Below are positions 25,849-37,716 of a DNA stretch of 48,855 nucleotides, one piece after another; the stretch's first letter is position 1; every line of letters begins with the position of its first letter. The stretch is from Halomonas sp. DQ26W (GTDB taxonomy: Bacteria; Pseudomonadota; Gammaproteobacteria; Pseudomonadales; Halomonadaceae). The notes beneath the pieces are model-generated. The model was not told where the DNA came from, searched no databases, and saw only the letters and a program-made list of their open reading frames with translations. The DNA lies in the NCBI RefSeq assembly GCF_003339685.1, contig NZ_QPKI01000031.1:1-48855 (forward strand), read 5' to 3'. The position numbers and the translations under genes are program-made.

Positions 25849-26281
25849 TATCTAGGCTTTGTCTGAAAATTCGGTGCCCCCCACGCCCTGATGTGCCAGT
25901 TTTGGAATTGCAAGACGTCGTGCTGTCATAGGAATATCGTTGATAATGTCAATCGACTTCCAGAGTCACTTCAAGAGAAAGTGCTGGATTTCACCTTTTT
26001 TTTGATGCAGAAAATTGAGAAAGGCGAGCTGAGAAGCCTGTCCCAAGCTCAGCTGTCTTGCCTGGTGTGCCAAGCCATGACACTTGGCCAGGGTGGTGGC
26101 TCTGCCACATGCCGTGCAGCTGCGCAACGCATTCACTAGCTGGCTGAAGCAAGTCTGGACCAGGCACCAGGCACCAGGCACCAAAGGAGCAGTGGCCTAA
26201 GCCGCCGCATGATATTCATCATGCTGCAGTAATCTGCCCGCCAATTGCCTCTATACTTACATTTCTATACGAAAAGCCGCA
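25849..26281 (+). other. Gene-poor spacer with antitoxin-like remnant and short tandem repeat
   Basis: An open frame near 25920-26030 encodes VDNVNRLPESLQEKVLDFTFFLMQK, which resembles the DUF2281/VapB-type antitoxin segment but lacks a proper start and runs into unrelated sequence, so I take it as a relic. At 26159-26184 the unit CAGGCAC is repeated more than three times. GCATGAT-ATTC-ATCATGC forms a hairpin at 26207-26224. No intact gene is seen. Confidence 0.45.
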
Positions 26282-26311
26282 TAGAGCCCGAGTGCAACCA
26301 TCGCGTAGAAT
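26282..26311 (+). promoter_or_regulatory. Candidate promoter of the second ops leader
   Basis: TAGAGC, an 18-bp spacer, then TAGAAT; both boxes and part of the spacer (CAACC) match the promoter proposed at 18205-18233. It is 89 bp upstream of the ops 12-mer, against 176 bp in copy 1. Confidence 0.45.
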
Positions 26312-26366
26312 ACCGGCCTGACCGAAAGGAGCAGGCACTCCGCCACCGGCAGAGACGATGGTCACT

Positions 26367-26416
26367 CAGGGCATGGGAATGCGCCCGGTTCAATCCCCAG
26401 GCGGTAGCGTGCCCGG
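26367..26416 (+). promoter_or_regulatory. JUMPstart-type leader with ops element (copy 2)
   Basis: GGCGGTAGCGTG at 26400-26411 exactly matches ops and lies 45 bp before the ugd start. The flanks (CAGGGCATGGGAAT, CAATCCC, GCCCGG) parallel copy 1. Placement at the head of a long polysaccharide operon is the classical position for RfaH-dependent antitermination. Confidence 0.88.
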
Positions 26417-26455
26417 GACACACCATCAACTCGCAGACTCGCAAGCAGGGATGAC

Positions 26456-27778
26456 ATGAACGTTACGGTTTTCGGTACGGGATACGTAGGGCTGGTGCAA
26501 GGCGCCATTCTGGCGGACGTGGGGCATCACGTAATTTGCGTGGATGTCGACGCCGACAAGGTCGAACGCCTGAAGCAGGGCGACATCCCCATCTTCGAAC
26601 CCGGCCTGGCACCGCTGGTGAAGGATAACCACGCCGCCGGTCGACTGGAATTCACCACCGATGCCGCGGCCGGCGTCAAGCACGGACAGGTGCAGTTCAT
26701 CGCCGTAGGCACCCCGCCGGATGAAGATGGCAGCGCCGATCTCAAGTACGTGCTGGCCGTGGCCGCCACCATTGCCGAGCACATGGAAAGCGACCAGATC
26801 ATCATCAACAAGTCCACCGTGCCGGTGGGCACCGCCGACAAGGTGCGCGAAAAGGTCGACTCGGTGCTGGAAGCCCGCGGCCGCAAGGAACTGCGCTTCG
26901 ACGTGGTCTCCAACCCCGAGTTCCTCAAGGAAGGCAGCGCCGTTGCCGACTGCCAGAAGCCCGACCGCATCATCATCGGTACTGCCAGCAAGCAGACCGA
27001 AGACGTAATGCGCGAGCTCTACGCCCCCTTCAACCGCAGCCGTGACCGGGTGATCGTCATGGACGTGCGCAGCGCCGAGCTGACCAAGTACGCCGCCAAC
27101 TGCATGCTGGCCACCAAGATCAGTTTCATGAACGAAATGGCCAACCTGGCCGAGCACCTGGGCGCCGACATCGAAATGGTACGCCAGGGCATCGGCTCCG
27201 ACCCGCGCATCGGCTACCACTTCATCTATCCCGGTGTGGGCTATGGCGGCTCCTGCTTCCCCAAGGACGTGCAGGCGCTGATCCGCACCGCCGGCGACAT
27301 CGACTTCGACGCCAAGGTGCTCAAGGCCGTGGAAGCCCGCAACATGGATCAGAAAACCACCCTGTTTCAGAAAATCAGCAAGCACTTCAATAACGATTTG
27401 GCGGGCAAAACCTTCGCCATCTGGGGCCTGGCCTTCAAGCCCAGCACCGACGACATGCGCGAAGCCCCCAGCCGCGTGCTGATGGAAGCACTATGGGAAG
27501 CCGGCGCCAAGGTGCAGGCCTTCGACCCCGAAGCCATGGAAGAGACCCAGCGCATCTACGGCAGCCGCGACGACCTCTCCCTGTGCGGCACCAAGGAAGC
27601 CGCCCTGCGCGGTGCCGATGCCCTGGTGATCGTCACCGAATGGCAGGTCTTTCGCGCACCGGACTTCGACTTTATCCAGGAACAGCTGGCCGAACCAGTG
27701 ATCTTCGATGGGCGGAATATGTTTGAGCCGAGGCGCATGGCGGTGAAGGGTTTCACTTATTATTCCGTTGGTCGGTGA
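26456..27778 (+). CDS. ugd: UDP-glucose 6-dehydrogenase
   Basis: This enzyme oxidises UDP-glucose to UDP-glucuronate. The 440-residue protein starts [16 protein letters not shown] (NAD site), has [23 protein letters not shown], and the catalytic cysteine in [14 protein letters not shown] near residue 265, and the C-terminal [17 protein letters not shown]. Highly biased GC-rich codons suggest it belongs to the core genome. It supplies UDP-GlcA, which the 4-epimerase at 21 kb could convert to UDP-GalA. Confidence 0.95.
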   Translation: MNVTVFGTGYVGLVQGAILADVGHHVICVDVDADKVERLKQGDIPIFEPGLAPLVKDNHAAGRLEFTTDAAAGVKHGQVQFIAVGTPPDEDGSADLKYVLAVAATIAEHMESDQIIINKSTVPVGTADKVREKVDSVLEARGRKELRFDVVSNPEFLKEGSAVADCQKPDRIIIGTASKQTEDVMRELYAPFNRSRDRVIVMDVRSAELTKYAANCMLATKISFMNEMANLAEHLGADIEMVRQGIGSDPRIGYHFIYPGVGYGGSCFPKDVQALIRTAGDIDFDAKVLKAVEARNMDQKTTLFQKISKHFNNDLAGKTFAIWGLAFKPSTDDMREAPSRVLMEALWEAGAKVQAFDPEAMEETQRIYGSRDDLSLCGTKEAALRGADALVIVTEWQVFRAPDFDFIQEQLAEPVIFDGRNMFEPRRMAVKGFTYYSVGR

Positions 27779-27803
27779 AGAGTTAAACTATTTGCTGCTT
27801 CTC

Positions 27804-27825
27804 TCCCGCCTGACGAAAGGCGGGA
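27804..27825 (+). terminator. Hairpin between ugd and wzz
   Basis: TCCCGCCT-GACGAA-AGGCGGGA is a perfect 8-bp stem without a T tract. It may be an attenuator or an mRNA end stabiliser rather than a full terminator. Confidence 0.5.
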
Positions 27826-27858
27826 TAGGCAGTCGTCAAGAAAACGTGGACCTATTAG

Positions 27859-28650
27859 ATGTCTCAGCTTGAGCAAACGCCTCAGCAACCCCAGCACTAC
27901 CAAGATGATGAAATCTCTCTAGTAGACTTGGCAAAAATACTGATCAAGCGGTGGAAAGTGATTGTCATCACCTTTCTGGTCGTGGTTTTCGGGGCGTTGG
28001 CGTACGCGCTTATGCAAGAGCGCACCTATCAATATGTTTCGATCTACCATGTGGCGGAACAAGTCAGCTCCCAAGGCGTACCAACCGGCTTGGAGTCACC
28101 CAGTTCGGTCATCGCCAAGATGGAGAACCTCTACCTGGGAACAGTGAGCCGTCAGTTACGTGAAGCTGAGGGATTGCAATCATTACCTTTGGATGTTTCT
28201 GCAAGCCAACCCGCGGATACCTTATTGGTACGGCTGACATCAGAAGCTAGTGAGAATAATGCGAATCTTGTTGTCAGCATGCATGAACAGCTACTGGCCA
28301 AAATTACGGAAGATCAAGGTAAGTTGATGGAACGAAACCGAGAACGGTTGGAACAGCAGCTGGAAACAGCCGAACAGGCAATGTCGGCGGTCGAGCAATC
28401 CGATAGGGCTGGGGAGTTAATGGCCACGTATATCGATCGTATCGCCGAAATCGAAAATCGCCTAGCCCAGCTCAACGAAGGTCAGGTGGTGCAAGTGGCA
28501 GTTCAGAGCCAGGCGCCAACCGGCACCAGCCGAACATTGATAGTAGCACTGGGCCTAGTGTTGGGCGGTATGCTGGCCTTAATGATGGCGTTTCTTTCGC
28601 ACTTTACAAGTTTGGTACGGGCCAGTCTCCGTGATGAAAAAAGCGGTTGA
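27859..28650 (+). CDS. wzz: Wzz-type polysaccharide chain length determinant
   Basis: Wzz proteins set the chain length of Wzy-made polysaccharides in the inner membrane. The 263-residue protein has the DEISLVDLAKILIKRWKVI N-terminal motif, a first membrane helix at about 35-52, a periplasmic coiled-coil-rich part (residues 150-215, LERQ/EQQLETAEQ) and a second helix TLIVALGLVLGGMLALMMAFL near the C terminus. The Pro-Gly-rich motif before the second helix is weak. Confidence 0.9.
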   Translation: MSQLEQTPQQPQHYQDDEISLVDLAKILIKRWKVIVITFLVVVFGALAYALMQERTYQYVSIYHVAEQVSSQGVPTGLESPSSVIAKMENLYLGTVSRQLREAEGLQSLPLDVSASQPADTLLVRLTSEASENNANLVVSMHEQLLAKITEDQGKLMERNRERLEQQLETAEQAMSAVEQSDRAGELMATYIDRIAEIENRLAQLNEGQVVQVAVQSQAPTGTSRTLIVALGLVLGGMLALMMAFLSHFTSLVRASLRDEKSG

Positions 28651-29180
28651 TTGATAGGAATCTACAGAAAGATTTTCGTATTTTTGAAGTAACATAACCC
28701 CAATTATCGATAAATACACCTAAAAACAGTGGTTTAGGTGGGATGTTAACAGTGGTCTTAACAGGGTTGTTAACAGGCCAGGCTTGCATTTCTACCGAGG
28801 TGCTCTGCATTTTTACAGGGCAACCGATGAAATGACGTTTTCTGCAATTTTGCAGGATTGATATCAAGATAGGTCCTGCGCAGCCAAGTCCGAATTGGCA
28901 CATTTGATGAGGTACTCTGCAAAATTGCAGAGGAAAGCGCGAAATGCCAATTCATGCATTTTTGCTGATTTTCGTAAGCACGAAACTGATTGTTGTAGCT
29001 GTTAGTTTGCTGAAAATTATTTATTCGTTGCTTAATGCCGAATCTCATGAACTAGTTTCAGAAACCTCAATAAACCAAATGCCACACAGATCACTGCTTC
29101 TTGAAGCAATCCATTGCCATGCCTTAAAGTTCATAGGCAACTGCAAATTTTTAAATTTGTGAATAGAGAATAATGGTGAT
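28651..29180. other. AT-rich 530-bp spacer before the wbp operon
   Basis: No convincing gene is present; the short frames on both strands look random. The spacer holds three 12-bp-spaced TTAACAG repeats, then three 18-bp dyads of the form CTCTGCAA-WW-TTGCAGAG at 28803-28820 (degenerate), 28840-28857 (one mismatch) and 28915-28932 (perfect). A new promoter for the wbp genes probably lies here. The composition fits an MvaT target. Confidence 0.6.
28746..28776 (+). repeat. Three TTAACAG direct repeats, 12-bp period
   Basis: TTAACAG occurs at 28746-28752, 28758-28764 and 28770-28776, exactly 12 bp apart. They stand just upstream of the three CTCTGCA dyads and may be protein-binding half-sites. 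Confidence 0.6.
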
Positions 29181-32035
<2,855 letters not shown>

Positions 32036-32039
<4 letters not shown>

Positions 32040-33148
32040 TTCCGTTCATTGACCTGTCGGCTCAGCAAGCCTGTATCAAGGACAAGATCGACGCAGGCAT
32101 CCAGCGGGTGCTGGCCCATGGGCAGTACATCCTCGGGCCTGAAGTGGCCGAACTGGAAGAGAAGCTCGCAGCCTACACCGGCGCCAAGCACTGCATCACA
32201 TGTGCCAACGGTACCGATGCGCTGCAGATCGCCCAGATGGCATTGGGCATCGGCCCGGGCGATGAGGTGATCACACCCGGCTTCACCTATATCGCCACGG
32301 CCGAGACAGTGGCTCTGCTGGGCGCAAAGCCGGTCTACGTGGATATCGACCCGCGCACCTACAATCTCGACCCTACCCTGCTCGAAGCGGCCATCACGCC
32401 GCGAACCAAGGCCATCATTCCGGTATCGCTCTACGGCCAGTGCGCCGATTTCGACGCCATCAATGCCATTGCCAAGAAGCATGGCATTCCAGTGATCGAG
32501 GATGCCGCCCAGAGCTTTGGTGCCACCTACAAGGGCCGCAAGTCCTGCAATTTGTCCACCATTGGCTGTACGAGCTTTTTTCCGACTAAACCGCTGGGAT
32601 GCTATGGTGATGGCGGGGCAATATTCACCAATTCTGAAGAATTGGCTACCATTATTCGTCAAATTGCCAGGCACGGACAGGACAAAAGATATCATCACGT
32701 TAGAGTCGGAGTTAATAGCAGACTTGATACGATTCAGGCAGCGATTCTCTTGCCTAAGCTTGAAATATTAGGCACTGAACTGTCTGAGCGTAATAGAGTT
32801 TCTGAAATATATGTAAATTGTCTAAAAAAAATAGGGAAAGAAAAGATTCTAAAGCTGCCGAATATTGCTGCGGATTATGTCAGTGCGTGGGCTCAGTTTA
32901 CGGTCTTGGTACCTAACCGAAATGCACTTCATGAATACTTAAGTAGTGTCGGTATTCCAACAGCTATTCATTATCCATTCCCTTTAAATAAACAGCCTGC
33001 AGTTCGAGATATCAGCGTGAGTTTGCCTGTGGCGGAGAGAGTTGCTGATCGGGTATTGTCTCTTCCCATGCATCCCTACCTAGCCAATGATTCTATACGG
33101 ACCATCTCCGAATCTATTTTAGAGAGTGTTGATGTTATCGTTAGGTAA
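32036..33148 (+). CDS. wbpE: UDP-3-keto-GlcNAcA 3-aminotransferase (WbpE type), mosaic gene
   Basis: A DegT/DnrJ/EryC1 PLP aminotransferase of 370 residues producing the 3-amino sugar. [46 protein letters not shown] and the PLP lysine in [15 protein letters not shown] near residue 185 are present. The ATG at 32036 overlaps the wbpD stop (ATGA). From about 32,560 base composition drops sharply: the 5' half is GC-rich, the 3' half as AT-rich as wzx. A recombination joint within the PLP-lysine region is likely. Confidence 0.93.
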
Positions 33149-34385
33149 AAGTGGATTAGTCTACTTAGTCTCCAATATTGCTGTGGCTGCTGTACCATTT
33201 GCTCTTCTTCCTGTGCTTACGCATTACCTTTCACCGACGGAGTACGGTGTCGTCGCAATGTTTACGACGTTCTTGCCCATAATTGGCGCTTTTGTCGGTC
33301 TTAGTGTTCATGGTGCCATATCAAGACGATGGTTCGATAAAGAAAACGTAAAAATAGACGAGTACGTCTCCAGCTGCATATTTATACTTCTATGTAGCAT
33401 GGTCGTGGTATTGATAGCCATTGGTGTTATGTCTTCTTGGTTGAGTGAAGCACTTTCTTTGCCATTGCATTGGCTTGTTGCTGCTGTTGTTGTTTCTTTT
33501 TGTGGATTTTTAATTCAGGTTAGACTAGTTATTTGGCAAGTTGAGAGCAAGCCTATACATTACGGCATTTTTCAATTTGGTAATGCTTTTTTGAACGCAG
33601 TTGTGTCTTTGGTATTGGTAGCCATATTGCTATATGGATATAGTGGGAGGCTATGGGGGTACCTGGTTTCGGCGCTTTTTTTCGGGGCCTTGGGTATTGC
33701 CCTTTTGAAAAGGGATAGAATGTTGGGGGCGAGAATTCGCAGAGAGTATATTAAAGATGCACTTATGTTTGGCGTCCCTCTTATCCCTCATGTGATTGGT
33801 TCTTTCCTGATTGTTATTGCCGATAGATTAGTAGTCAAGGAGATCCTTGGAACAGAACAAGCGGGAATATATATGCTTGCTGTACAGGTTTCCCTGGTCC
33901 TGAATATGATATTTGTTTCCTTGGAGAAGGCTTACACTCCTTGGCTTTATAAGCGACTTAAAGATAATATCAGTCACCAAAAGGAAGGCGTCGTTAGATT
34001 GACATATTTGTTATTTGGTTTGATATCAACTCTGGTTTTTGTAATGATTTTCCTGTCTGATATACTCATCAATATCATTGCTCCTCCTGAGTATTCTGGC
34101 GCTGCTGAGGTATTGCCGTGGCTGTTCATGGCGCAGGGATTTCACGGGATGTATTATCTTGTTACTAACTATTTATTCTTTAATAGAAAAACTTATGTTA
34201 CAGCATCAATTACTATTTTCTGTGGTGGAATTTCGATATTTTTGACAATAATACTGACTTACAATTTTGGGCTAGTCGGTACAGCTGTAGGTACAGCCAT
34301 AGGTCTGTTTTTTCAATTTTCCCTAACGTGGTTAATGGCAGCGAAAGTACATTCCATGCCTTGGTTTAGGAAAGCTACTGAATAA
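33132..34385 (+). CDS. wzx: Wzx-type O-unit flippase
   Basis: A polytopic protein of 417 residues with about 12-14 hydrophobic helices and the MATE/MOP-like polysaccharide transporter pattern (VSNIAVAAVPFALLPVLTHYLSPTEYG at the N terminus; RLVVKEILGTEQAGIYMLA near 235). It should flip lipid-linked repeat units across the inner membrane. The ATG at 33132, 5 bases after GAGAG, is preferred; GTG at 33126 is possible. Strongly AT-rich and rare-codon-rich, as usual for wzx. Overlaps the wbpE end. Confidence 0.88.
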   Translation: MLSLGKSGLVYLVSNIAVAAVPFALLPVLTHYLSPTEYGVVAMFTTFLPIIGAFVGLSVHGAISRRWFDKENVKIDEYVSSCIFILLCSMVVVLIAIGVMSSWLSEALSLPLHWLVAAVVVSFCGFLIQVRLVIWQVESKPIHYGIFQFGNAFLNAVVSLVLVAILLYGYSGRLWGYLVSALFFGALGIALLKRDRMLGARIRREYIKDALMFGVPLIPHVIGSFLIVIADRLVVKEILGTEQAGIYMLAVQVSLVLNMIFVSLEKAYTPWLYKRLKDNISHQKEGVVRLTYLLFGLISTLVFVMIFLSDILINIIAPPEYSGAAEVLPWLFMAQGFHGMYYLVTNYLFFNRKTYVTASITIFCGGISIFLTIILTYNFGLVGTAVGTAIGLFFQFSLTWLMAAKVHSMPWFRKATE

Positions 34386-34413
34386 TATTTATGAATGCGT
34401 TGGAGAGAAAAAG

Positions 34414-35391
34414 ATGAAGGTACTTGTTACGGGGGCAGATGGGTTCATCGGTTCGCACCTGACCGAGCTCCTCGTCCGTGAAGGCTACCAAATAAAAGCG
34501 CTTTCCCAGTACAACTCATTTAACTATTGGGGTTGGCTGGAAGATGTCGACTGTCGGGACCAAATCGAGGTGCTCAACGGTGATGTGCGTGACCCGCACT
34601 ATTGCAAGCATATTACCAAAGATGTCGATGTCATCTTCCACCTGGCGGCGCTGATAGCGATTCCCTACTCCTACGTAGCACCGGACAGCTACGTGGATAC
34701 TAATATCAAAGGCACGTTGAATATCTGCCAGGCGGCGCTTGAAAATGGCGTCAAGCGAGTGATTCACACTTCAACCAGTGAGGTCTATGGCACGGCTCAA
34801 TACGTCCCGATCGACGAGGACCACCCGCTGCAGCCGCAGTCGCCCTACAGCGCTTCGAAGATCGCAGCCGATGCCATGGCGATGAGCTTCTACAATGCCT
34901 TTGATCTGCCGGTGACAGTGGCGCGACCCTTCAATACCTACGGGCCACGTCAGTCAGCTCGTGCGGTGATTCCCGCTATCATTAGCCAGGTCGCCAATGG
35001 CTTGAAGCAGATCAAGCTTGGCGATGTCTCGCCGACCCGCGATTTCAACTATGTCGAAGATACCTGCCAAGGATTCCTGGCGCTGGCCAACTGCGACGCT
35101 GCCGTGGGCCAAACGGTCAATATCGCCTCGAACTACGAGATCTCGGTGGGGGATACGCTCAACCTCATTCGTGAACTGATGGGCAGCGATGTCGAGTTCA
35201 TCACTGACGAGCAGCGCCTGCGGCCAGGCAAGTCCGAAGTCTTCCGCCTGTGGGGGGACAATACTCGTATCCGCAAACTGACCGGTTTCGCCCCGCAGCA
35301 CGATATCCGTGCCGGCCTGCAGAAGACCATCGACTGGTTCACCCAGCCCCACCATCTGGCCAAGTACAAGGCTGATCTCTACAACGTTTGA
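34414..35391 (+). CDS. legB: NDP-N-acetylglucosamine 4,6-dehydratase (LegB type)
   Basis: First enzyme of the legionaminic acid branch: makes the 4-keto-6-deoxy sugar nucleotide. The 325-residue extended SDR has VTGADGFIGSHLTELL, the LegB signature SQYNSFNYWGWLED near residue 35, TSTSEVYGTA and the YSASKIAAD catalytic pair. The nucleotide (UDP or GDP) cannot be read directly; the PtmE-like gene suggests GDP. Composition returns to GC-rich. Its stop overlaps the region of the legC start. Confidence 0.9.
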   Translation: MKVLVTGADGFIGSHLTELLVREGYQIKALSQYNSFNYWGWLEDVDCRDQIEVLNGDVRDPHYCKHITKDVDVIFHLAALIAIPYSYVAPDSYVDTNIKGTLNICQAALENGVKRVIHTSTSEVYGTAQYVPIDEDHPLQPQSPYSASKIAADAMAMSFYNAFDLPVTVARPFNTYGPRQSARAVIPAIISQVANGLKQIKLGDVSPTRDFNYVEDTCQGFLALANCDAAVGQTVNIASNYEISVGDTLNLIRELMGSDVEFITDEQRLRPGKSEVFRLWGDNTRIRKLTGFAPQHDIRAGLQKTIDWFTQPHHLAKYKADLYNV

Positions 35392-35399
35392 GTGCTGCA

Positions 35400-36560
35400 A
35401 TGCTGCAACCATTGATCGATTTCGTGCGCGACCACTATCGCACAAACAACTTTATCCCTCTGCATGCCCCTGTCTTTAGCGGAAACGAAAAAGCCTACGT
35501 TGGCGAGGCCATCGATTCCACCTTCGTCTCCAGCGTCGGTGCCTTTGTGGGCCGCTTCGAGCAGGATATGGCGGCCTACACCGGCAGTCCGCGTGCGGTT
35601 GCTACGGTCAACGGCACTGCGGCCCTGCACGTGGCGCTGCGGTTGGTGGGCGTGGAACAAGACGATTACGTGATCACCCAGCCGCTGACTTTCGTCGCTA
35701 CCTGCAATGCCATTGCCTATTGCGGCGCGATGCCGATCTTCGTCGATGTGGATCGCCATACCTTGGGTCTTTCTCCCACGGCGCTGGCGGAGTGGCTTGA
35801 GGCCCACGCCTTTCGTGATGACAGTGGTCAGTGCAGGCGGCGCGAGGACGATGGCGTTATCCGTGCCTGTCTGCCTATGCACACCTTCGGCCATCCGGCG
35901 AACTTAGACGGCCTAGTACGGGTCTGCCGCGATTGGGGCTTGCCGCTGGTGGAAGACGCCGCCGAGTCCCTGGGCAGCACTTATCACGGCCGACATACAG
36001 GCACCATCGGTGACCTGGGCACGCTGAGTTTTAATGGCAACAAGGTGATCACCACCGGCGGCGGGGGGATGCTCCTGGCCGACCAGGCGCTAGGCGAGCG
36101 GGCCAAGCATCTCACCACAACTGCCAAGCAGCCGCACACCTATGAATACGTGCATGACGAGTTGGGCTACAACTATCGGCTGCCGAATCTCAATGCTGCC
36201 CTGGGCTGTGCCCAGCTTGAGCAACTCGATGCCTTCATCGACGAGAAGCGCCAGTTGGCGGCCGACTATGCGGCTTGCCTGGCCGGTAGTGAGATGACGT
36301 TTGTCACCGAACCGGAAGGCTGCCGCAGCAACTACTGGCTCAATGCCATCATTTGTCCGGATCGTCCCCAGCGCGACCAGCTGCTTGAGGTGACCAATCA
36401 ACAAGGCATCATGACACGCCCGATATGGCAGTTGATGAACCACTTGCCCATGTATGCCAAGGCCCCGGCCGGCGAACTGCCTAATGCCTTGTGGCTGGAG
36501 TCGCGCGTGGTCAATCTGCCTAGCGGTATCCGCGCTGCCCAAGGAGCAATTGATGCGTAA
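35400..36560 (+). CDS. legC: 4-aminotransferase (LegC type)
   Basis: A PLP-dependent aminotransferase of 386 residues adding the 4-amino group that becomes N7 of the nonulosonate. It begins MLQPLIDFVRDHYRTNNFIPLHAPVFSGNEK, the characteristic LegC N terminus, and has TVNGTAALHVAL, EDAAESLGS and the PLP lysine in LSFNGNKVITTGGGG. The ATG at 35400 was chosen for that match; a TTG at 35388 overlapping the legB stop is the alternative. Ends with a AAGGAG site for legG inside it. Confidence 0.9.
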   Translation: MLQPLIDFVRDHYRTNNFIPLHAPVFSGNEKAYVGEAIDSTFVSSVGAFVGRFEQDMAAYTGSPRAVATVNGTAALHVALRLVGVEQDDYVITQPLTFVATCNAIAYCGAMPIFVDVDRHTLGLSPTALAEWLEAHAFRDDSGQCRRREDDGVIRACLPMHTFGHPANLDGLVRVCRDWGLPLVEDAAESLGSTYHGRHTGTIGDLGTLSFNGNKVITTGGGGMLLADQALGERAKHLTTTAKQPHTYEYVHDELGYNYRLPNLNAALGCAQLEQLDAFIDEKRQLAADYAACLAGSEMTFVTEPEGCRSNYWLNAIICPDRPQRDQLLEVTNQQGIMTRPIWQLMNHLPMYAKAPAGELPNALWLESRVVNLPSGIRAAQGAIDA

Positions 36561-37716
36561 GATTGCAGTCTTCACGGGGACGCGGGCCGAGTATGGCCTG
36601 TTATATTGGCTGATGAAGGAAATTGAACAAGACGGGTCACTTGAACTCCAGCTCATTGTAAGCGGTATGCATCTGTCGCCGGAATTTGGTGAGACCGTTA
36701 CTGCAATTGAACAGGATGGTTTTACGATTGATGCGCGAGTAGAAATGCTGCTTTCTTCGGGAACCGGTGTGGGTATCGCTAAATCTATGGGGGTGGGAAC
36801 TATTGGATTTGCTGATGCCTTGGATCGGCTACGTCCTGACTGGCTTGTCGTCTTGGGGGACCGGTTTGAAGCTTTGTCTATTGCCCAGACAGCTATGGTT
36901 ATGCAAATTCCGCTGGCTCATATTCACGGCGGCGAACTCACTGAAGGCCTGATCGACGAGGCCATCCGCCATGCCATTACCAAGATGGCTCAGCTGCATT
37001 TCACAAGCACAGAAAGGTATCGCAGCCGGGTCATTCAGCTCGGCGAACAGCCAGATCGTGTTATCAATGTCGGAGCTCCGGCGATTGAGAACATCCTTCG
37101 TATACAGTTGCTTGATCAAACAGAGCTGGAGCATTCGCTGAAATTCAAGCTGGGTGAGCGCCCACTCCTTGTGACGTATCATCCGGTCACGCTGAAAGAG
37201 GGGGGAGGAATTGAATCGTTACGGGAACTTTTGTCAGCACTTGAGGAGCTGCTACCAGAAACTAAGATCGTATTGACATTTCCGAACGCAGATGCTCATG
37301 GGCGCGAGCTTATTCCCGTTTTGCAAATTTTTGCGAAAAAATACCCTGAGAGTGTCTTACTCATCACATCACTTGGCCAGATTCGTTATCTCAGTCTCAT
37401 GAAAATTTGTGGTGCTGTTGTTGGAAACTCATCAAGTGGACTTCTTGAGGCTCCAGCTATGGGTGTACCGACAGTGGATATTGGCATCCGGCAAAGAGGG
37501 CGCCTCAAGCCCGAAAGTGTTGTTCAGGCGGAGGAAGATTTGGAATCCATCCGTGGGGCATTGAAAATAGCGCTTTCACCCGCCCATCGTCAAAAATGCA
37601 TCCATGCTCCCAACCCCTACGGAGACGGTCACGTGGCTAAAAATATCGTTCATTCTCTAAGAAGTATTTCCGGAAAGAAAAGTCTTTTTAAAGTCTTTTA
37701 CGACTTGGAGTTTTAA
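36553..37716 (+). CDS. legG: Hydrolysing NDP-sugar 2-epimerase (LegG/NeuC type)
   Basis: Removes the nucleotide and inverts C2 to give a 2,4-diamino-2,4,6-trideoxymannose derivative. The 387-residue protein has the NeuC start KIAVFTGTRAEYGLLYWLM, LGDRFEALSIAQTAM, IHGGELTEGLIDEAIRHAITKMA and VGNSSSGLLEAPAMGVPTVDIG. AAGGAG lies 7 bases before the ATG at 36553. AT-rich relative to legB and legC. Overlaps both neighbours by a few bases. Confidence 0.92.
   Translation: MRKIAVFTGTRAEYGLLYWLMKEIEQDGSLELQLIVSGMHLSPEFGETVTAIEQDGFTIDARVEMLLSSGTGVGIAKSMGVGTIGFADALDRLRPDWLVVLGDRFEALSIAQTAMVMQIPLAHIHGGELTEGLIDEAIRHAITKMAQLHFTSTERYRSRVIQLGEQPDRVINVGAPAIENILRIQLLDQTELEHSLKFKLGERPLLVTYHPVTLKEGGGIESLRELLSALEELLPETKIVLTFPNADAHGRELIPVLQIFAKKYPESVLLITSLGQIRYLSLMKICGAVVGNSSSGLLEAPAMGVPTVDIGIRQRGRLKPESVVQAEEDLESIRGALKIALSPAHRQKCIHAPNPYGDGHVAKNIVHSLRSISGKKSLFKVFYDLEF

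Noticed and set aside
28944..29162. Small hydrophobic plus-strand frame of 72 codons before wbpA
   Set aside because: No ribosome site, no family resemblance, and it lies in AT-rich operator-like sequence.
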